Part shown: positions 25,822 through 28,091 of the stretch, one piece after another | How the letters are laid out: each line of letters starts with the position of its first letter | How positions within the stretch are numbered: position 1 is the first letter of the stretch | Virus record (IMG/VR): IMGVR_UViG_3300046010_015612 | Coordinates: 1-28,091 of that record | Length of the DNA: 28,091 nt | Origin: a virus | Reading direction: 5' to 3' (one strand) | Notes under the pieces: model-generated | What the model was told of the DNA's origin: nothing | The model's database searches: none | What the model saw: only the letters and a program-made list of their open reading frames with translations | Program-made: the position numbers and the translations under genes

Positions 25822-26424
25822 ATGAAACAAGAACTATTACGTATGCAAATGTTGGCTGGTATCATTACTGAAAGCCAATATGTTGCTAAATTAATTGAAG
25901 CTTCTAACACCATGTTTGATGACAGAAATGAAGCACTTGGGATATTATTTAGAAAAAGAACTCCTGAAGATCTTTATGATGACGACTATGAATATCTATG
26001 GATTCATGAAAATGTAGTTAAATTTTGTGAATTTTTAGGATATGGTGAAGAATCTTTGGATGTGGCTGGTGAGTTTACTGACTTTGCTTACCCAGGAACA
26101 GAAGATGATTATGAATCACTAGGTAACCCAAATGTCCCAATTGAAGGTATCACCATAGGAATGTATAGAAAAGTTATAGAAGATTTTTATGAAAAACCTG
26201 AAGATGAATCCCCAGATGAAATTCCATTAACTTCAGAAATAAAGGCATACATTGATAATGCTGTTCAAAGTGCTAAAAAAGATGGAGAGTTAGAAGACTT
26301 AATAAATGCAGGGTTCTTTGATACCGACATTATAGATAATATCTTAGTTGAATTTGATGATGAATTTCCAGATGCTGATGATGTAAGTCAAGAAGTAAAA
26401 GATTATATTGAATCCCAACTTTAA
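25822..26424 (+). CDS. Putative internal head protein with LRMQMLAGIITE module
   Basis: This 200-residue acidic protein starts at the ATG at 25822; longer starts inside the preceding gene would break the module alignment. Residues 1-27 read MKQELLRMQMLAGIITESQY, then VAKLIEA: ITE|S (17/18) and LIE|A (26/27) both fit the T4 prohead protease consensus, the second very well. The remainder is strongly acidic (many Asp, Glu) with helices such as TSEIKAYIDNAVQSAKKDGELEDLI and a C-terminal DDVSQEVKDYIESQL. No catalytic motif is seen. High acidity fits scaffold or internal head proteins. A strong terminator follows. Confidence 0.65.
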   Translation: MKQELLRMQMLAGIITESQYVAKLIEASNTMFDDRNEALGILFRKRTPEDLYDDDYEYLWIHENVVKFCEFLGYGEESLDVAGEFTDFAYPGTEDDYESLGNPNVPIEGITIGMYRKVIEDFYEKPEDESPDEIPLTSEIKAYIDNAVQSAKKDGELEDLINAGFFDTDIIDNILVEFDDEFPDADDVSQEVKDYIESQL

Positions 26425-26442
26425 TAAAAAATTTTTATAGAA

Positions 26443-26470
26443 AAGCTTGCCTATCGGCAGGCTTTTTCTT
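26443..26470 (+). terminator. Strong intrinsic terminator (second copy)
   Basis: AAGCTTGCC (26443-26451), loop TATC and GGCAGGCTT (26456-26464) are followed by TTTCTT. The 42-nt block 26436-26477 equals 16713-16754 except for one base. Confidence 0.92.
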
Positions 26471-26477
26471 ATCTTTA
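26447..26477 (+). promoter_or_regulatory. Putative nuclease promoter fused to the terminator
   Basis: TTG (26447-26449) in the terminator stem, a 20-nt spacer and TATCTTTA (26470-26477) lie 12 nt (box start) before the ATG at 26482, exactly as at the clamp gene. Confidence 0.5.
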
Positions 26478-26481
26478 GGTA

Positions 26482-27417
26482 ATGAAAAAAAAGTTACCTT
26501 CTATATTAAAGGAGATAAAAACTAAGGTTTTACCCGAAATTGATTACGCAACTCAAAAATCCATTTCATACTCCCAAATGTCTATGTTCAATGAGTGCCC
26601 TAAAAAATGGTCACTACAATATAGAGAAGGACACAAACAATTCACTTCTTCTATCCACACAGTTTTTGGAACTGCATTACACGAAGTACTTCAACATTAC
26701 CTTACAGTAATGTACGAACAAAGCGGAGCAGAAGCAGACCGCCTTAACACTGCTGAGATGCTAGAAGAAGCACTCCGCAACGAATACAAAAAACAATACC
26801 ACTCAAACAACAACCAACACTTTGTTTCCCCAGATGAACTTAGAGAGTTCTATGAAGATGGAGTAGAGATTATAAGAGAAATAGCAAAAGAAAAAGGTAA
26901 ACATTTCGGCAAACGAGGATGGTATTTAGTTGGGTGTGAAGTACCTATTATACTAACTCCAAACTCCAAACTACAAAACATAATGTTTCAAGGGTTTTTA
27001 GATGTTGTTCTATACCATGAACCAACAAATACATTTAAAATCATAGACATTAAAACAAGTAGACAAGGTTGGAGTAAAAAAGAAAAATCAAACGAACAAA
27101 AGCAATTTCAACTTATTCTATACAAAAAATACTATTCGGAACTATACAACGTACCAATAGAAAATGTAGAAGTAGAGTTCATGATTGTAAAACGCAAGAT
27201 ATTTGAAAGCGAACAATTCACAATCAAACGCGTACAATGGTTCAAACCCGCGTCGGGTAAAGTAAAACTAAACAAAGTCACCAAATCAATTGAAGAATTT
27301 ATAGAACAAGCATTTGATCGCAATGGTTATAAACAAGTGGAACACCAACCAAAAGTAAATGATAATTGTAAGTGGTGTCCATTTTATAAAACTTATTTGT
27401 GCTCTGCGACCTATTGA
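26482..27417 (+). CDS. PD-(D/E)XK nuclease of the Cas4/RecB type with Fe-S cysteines
   Basis: This 311-residue protein is a predicted single-strand-acting nuclease. Core motifs: SYSQMSMFNECPKKWSLQY (29-47), FGTALHEVLQHYL with His67, GCEVPI with Glu153, GFLDVVLYH with Asp174, IIDIKTS (187-193, the D-x-K triad end) and QFQLILYKKYY (208-218). Four cysteines fit a 4Fe-4S cluster: Cys39 and the C-terminal CKWCPFYKTYLC (Cys296, 299, 307). This is the Cas4/AddB arrangement, and similar proteins occur in many marine T4-like phages. Its likely role is recombination or end processing during replication. It is not next to any CRISPR array or cas gene. A terminator-promoter junction precedes it. Confidence 0.9.
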   Translation: MKKKLPSILKEIKTKVLPEIDYATQKSISYSQMSMFNECPKKWSLQYREGHKQFTSSIHTVFGTALHEVLQHYLTVMYEQSGAEADRLNTAEMLEEALRNEYKKQYHSNNNQHFVSPDELREFYEDGVEIIREIAKEKGKHFGKRGWYLVGCEVPIILTPNSKLQNIMFQGFLDVVLYHEPTNTFKIIDIKTSRQGWSKKEKSNEQKQFQLILYKKYYSELYNVPIENVEVEFMIVKRKIFESEQFTIKRVQWFKPASGKVKLNKVTKSIEEFIEQAFDRNGYKQVEHQPKVNDNCKWCPFYKTYLCSATY

Positions 27418-27441
27418 CATCCCTACATATGTATATACGAT
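27414..27441 (+). promoter_or_regulatory. Putative promoter for the small RHH-like gene
   Basis: TTGACA (27414-27419) overlaps the nuclease stop codon. TATACGAT starts at 27434, 17 nt after the TTG. The leader to the ATG at 27461 would be about 15 nt. The match is moderate. Confidence 0.4.
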
Positions 27442-27460
27442 AACACAAAATTAAAAACAT

Positions 27461-27658
27461 ATGAGTGATAAAAAACAAGTATTAACAAGCGTCAAACTAG
27501 ACACAGACCTATTTGAAAATTTTAAAATAGAATGTATTAAACGTAAATTTTCGTTTCAAAAATTAAGTGAAAGAGCAATTCACCTATATTTAACAGACGA
27601 AGAATTTAGAAAAAAAATCCACAACCATAGCGATTTAAGCTTGGAAACCGAAGAATAA
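27461..27658 (+). CDS. Small ribbon-helix-helix-like protein
   Basis: This 65-residue protein reads VLTSVKLDTDLFENFKIECIKRKFSFQKLSERAIHLYLTDEEFRKKI. A beta strand with alternating polar residues (TSVKLD), a first helix (TDLFENFKIECIKRK) and a second helix after S/F-S (FQKLSERAIHLYL) fit the ribbon-helix-helix (Arc/MetJ-type) DNA-binding fold. Such proteins act as dimers and often repress their own promoter. It has its own promoter-like element and no coupled partner. A toxin partner is not visible. The fold is a pattern-based guess. Confidence 0.6.
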   Translation: MSDKKQVLTSVKLDTDLFENFKIECIKRKFSFQKLSERAIHLYLTDEEFRKKIHNHSDLSLETEE

Positions 27659-27673
27659 AGTTATAAATTTAAA
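27659..27673 (+). promoter_or_regulatory. Element shared with the groES-groEL operon
   Basis: AGTTATAAATTTAAA (27659-27673) is identical to 17847-17861. It starts right after the stop codon of the previous gene and lies 21 nt before the ATG at 27695. TATAAAT is close to the T4 late octamer in its normal orientation. Confidence 0.4.
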
Positions 27674-27694
27674 GCAAATAAAAATCAAAGTTAC

Positions 27695-28091
27695 ATGAAT
27701 TCAAGTTTTAATTACTTACCGCAAAACGAGCGGAAAAAAATCATGCTAATTTGTGATGACATTCGAGTACACTCCGGTGTAGCAACAGTGGCACGCGAAT
27801 TAGTTTTGAACACAGCCCAACACTTTAATTGGGTAAATATTGCAGGAGCAATAAACCATCCGGAAAAAGGAAAACGATTCGACATTTCCAAAGACACCGA
27901 CGCAAACACAGGTTTAACAGATGCTTCTGTTTTCTTGTATCCTGTTGATGGTTATGGAAACCCGGATTTAATTCGTCAGTTGATTTCACTTGAACAACCG
28001 GATGCAATCATGTTAATTACCGACCCAAGGTATTTTGAATGGTTGTTTCAAATTGAAAACGAGATTAGACAACACATGCCAATCATTTATT
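27695..28091 (+). CDS. Glycosyltransferase, GT4-like (3' truncated)
   Basis: The frame from the ATG at 27695 is open to the right edge (132 complete codons), so only the N-terminal half is here. It reads MNSSFNYLPQNERKKIMLIC, then DDIRVHSGVATVARELV, a Rossmann-type start with the HSGVATVAREL loop of phage glycosyltransferases; further on come NWVNIAGAINHPEKGKRFD, VFLYPVDGYGNPDLIRQLI and AIMLITDPRYFEWLFQIE. This family is common in marine T4-like phages. The donor and acceptor are unknown: DNA bases and host surface glycans are both possible. No stop or frameshift is seen within the window. Confidence 0.85.
   Translation, partial: MNSSFNYLPQNERKKIMLICDDIRVHSGVATVARELVLNTAQHFNWVNIAGAINHPEKGKRFDISKDTDANTGLTDASVFLYPVDGYGNPDLIRQLISLEQPDAIMLITDPRYFEWLFQIENEIRQHMPIIY

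Noticed and set aside
26482-27417. Cas4 as part of a phage CRISPR-Cas system
   Set aside because: No cas1, cas2, effector or repeat array is nearby. Cas4/RecB-type nucleases are common stand-alone genes in T4-like phages.
27461-27658. Antitoxin of a toxin-antitoxin pair
   Set aside because: The RHH-like fold would fit, but no coupled toxin gene is next to it: the following gene is a glycosyltransferase with its own leader.

Overview
The window is a stretch of an AT-rich (by eye about one third GC) double-stranded DNA phage genome, best read as a T4-like myovirus infecting a Bacteroidetes/Flavobacteriia host. The phage reading rests on a T4-type replisome (family B DNA polymerase, gp45-like clamp, gp44- and gp62-like clamp loader subunits), long tail-fibre genes, a free-standing HNH endonuclease and tightly packed genes that all run on the + strand. 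The host reading rests on the near absence of Shine-Dalgarno sequences (starts follow A-rich leaders) and on promoter-like elements of the Bacteroidetes type (TTG/TTTG, about 20 nt, TAnnTTT).

Layout. Bases 1-2343 hold a 7-deazaguanine pathway cluster: a 5'-truncated QueC-like gene, a small unknown gene, queD, a thioredoxin and queE. GTP cyclohydrolase I (folE, 12024-12722) supplies the first step of the same pathway. Bases 2386-11955 encode four large Asn/Ser/Thr-rich virion-type proteins: a Cys-ladder beta-helix protein, a 1484-residue multidomain adhesin with five Cys-rich repeats and FISUMP-like domains, a protein with a complete trypsin-like catalytic triad, and an 842-residue protein of unknown fold. 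Bases 12024-18524 hold folE, a MazG-like gene, DNA polymerase and the sliding clamp, interleaved with small genes. A groES-groEL pair follows (18222-20151), then an HNH homing endonuclease. Bases 21212-26424 alternate putative internal head proteins with the clamp loader genes. The right end has a Cas4/RecB-like Fe-S nuclease, a small ribbon-helix-helix candidate and the start of a glycosyltransferase that runs off the window.

Working together. FolE, QueD, QueE and the QueC-like enzyme would make a 7-deazaguanine for DNA protection against host restriction. The transglycosylase that would insert it (DpdA) is not in the window. The QueC-like protein has lost all four zinc-binding cysteines, so the end product may not be preQ0.

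Most unusual signals. (1) Four proteins share an N-terminal module (LRMQML(A/S)G(I/V)ITE..Y.A.L.E) that carries two possible T4-type prohead protease sites at fixed positions, and two other proteins end with a related ML..AGIIK tail. (2) At five junctions a hairpin sits inside a promoter, with TTG in or at the 5' arm and the -7 box exactly 20 nt downstream; at three of these the start codon lies exactly 12 nt after the start of the -7 box, predicting leaderless replication mRNAs. (3) A predicted trypsin-like protease is encoded among the tail genes. No tRNA, rRNA, CRISPR array or gene-free stretch over 300 bases was seen.
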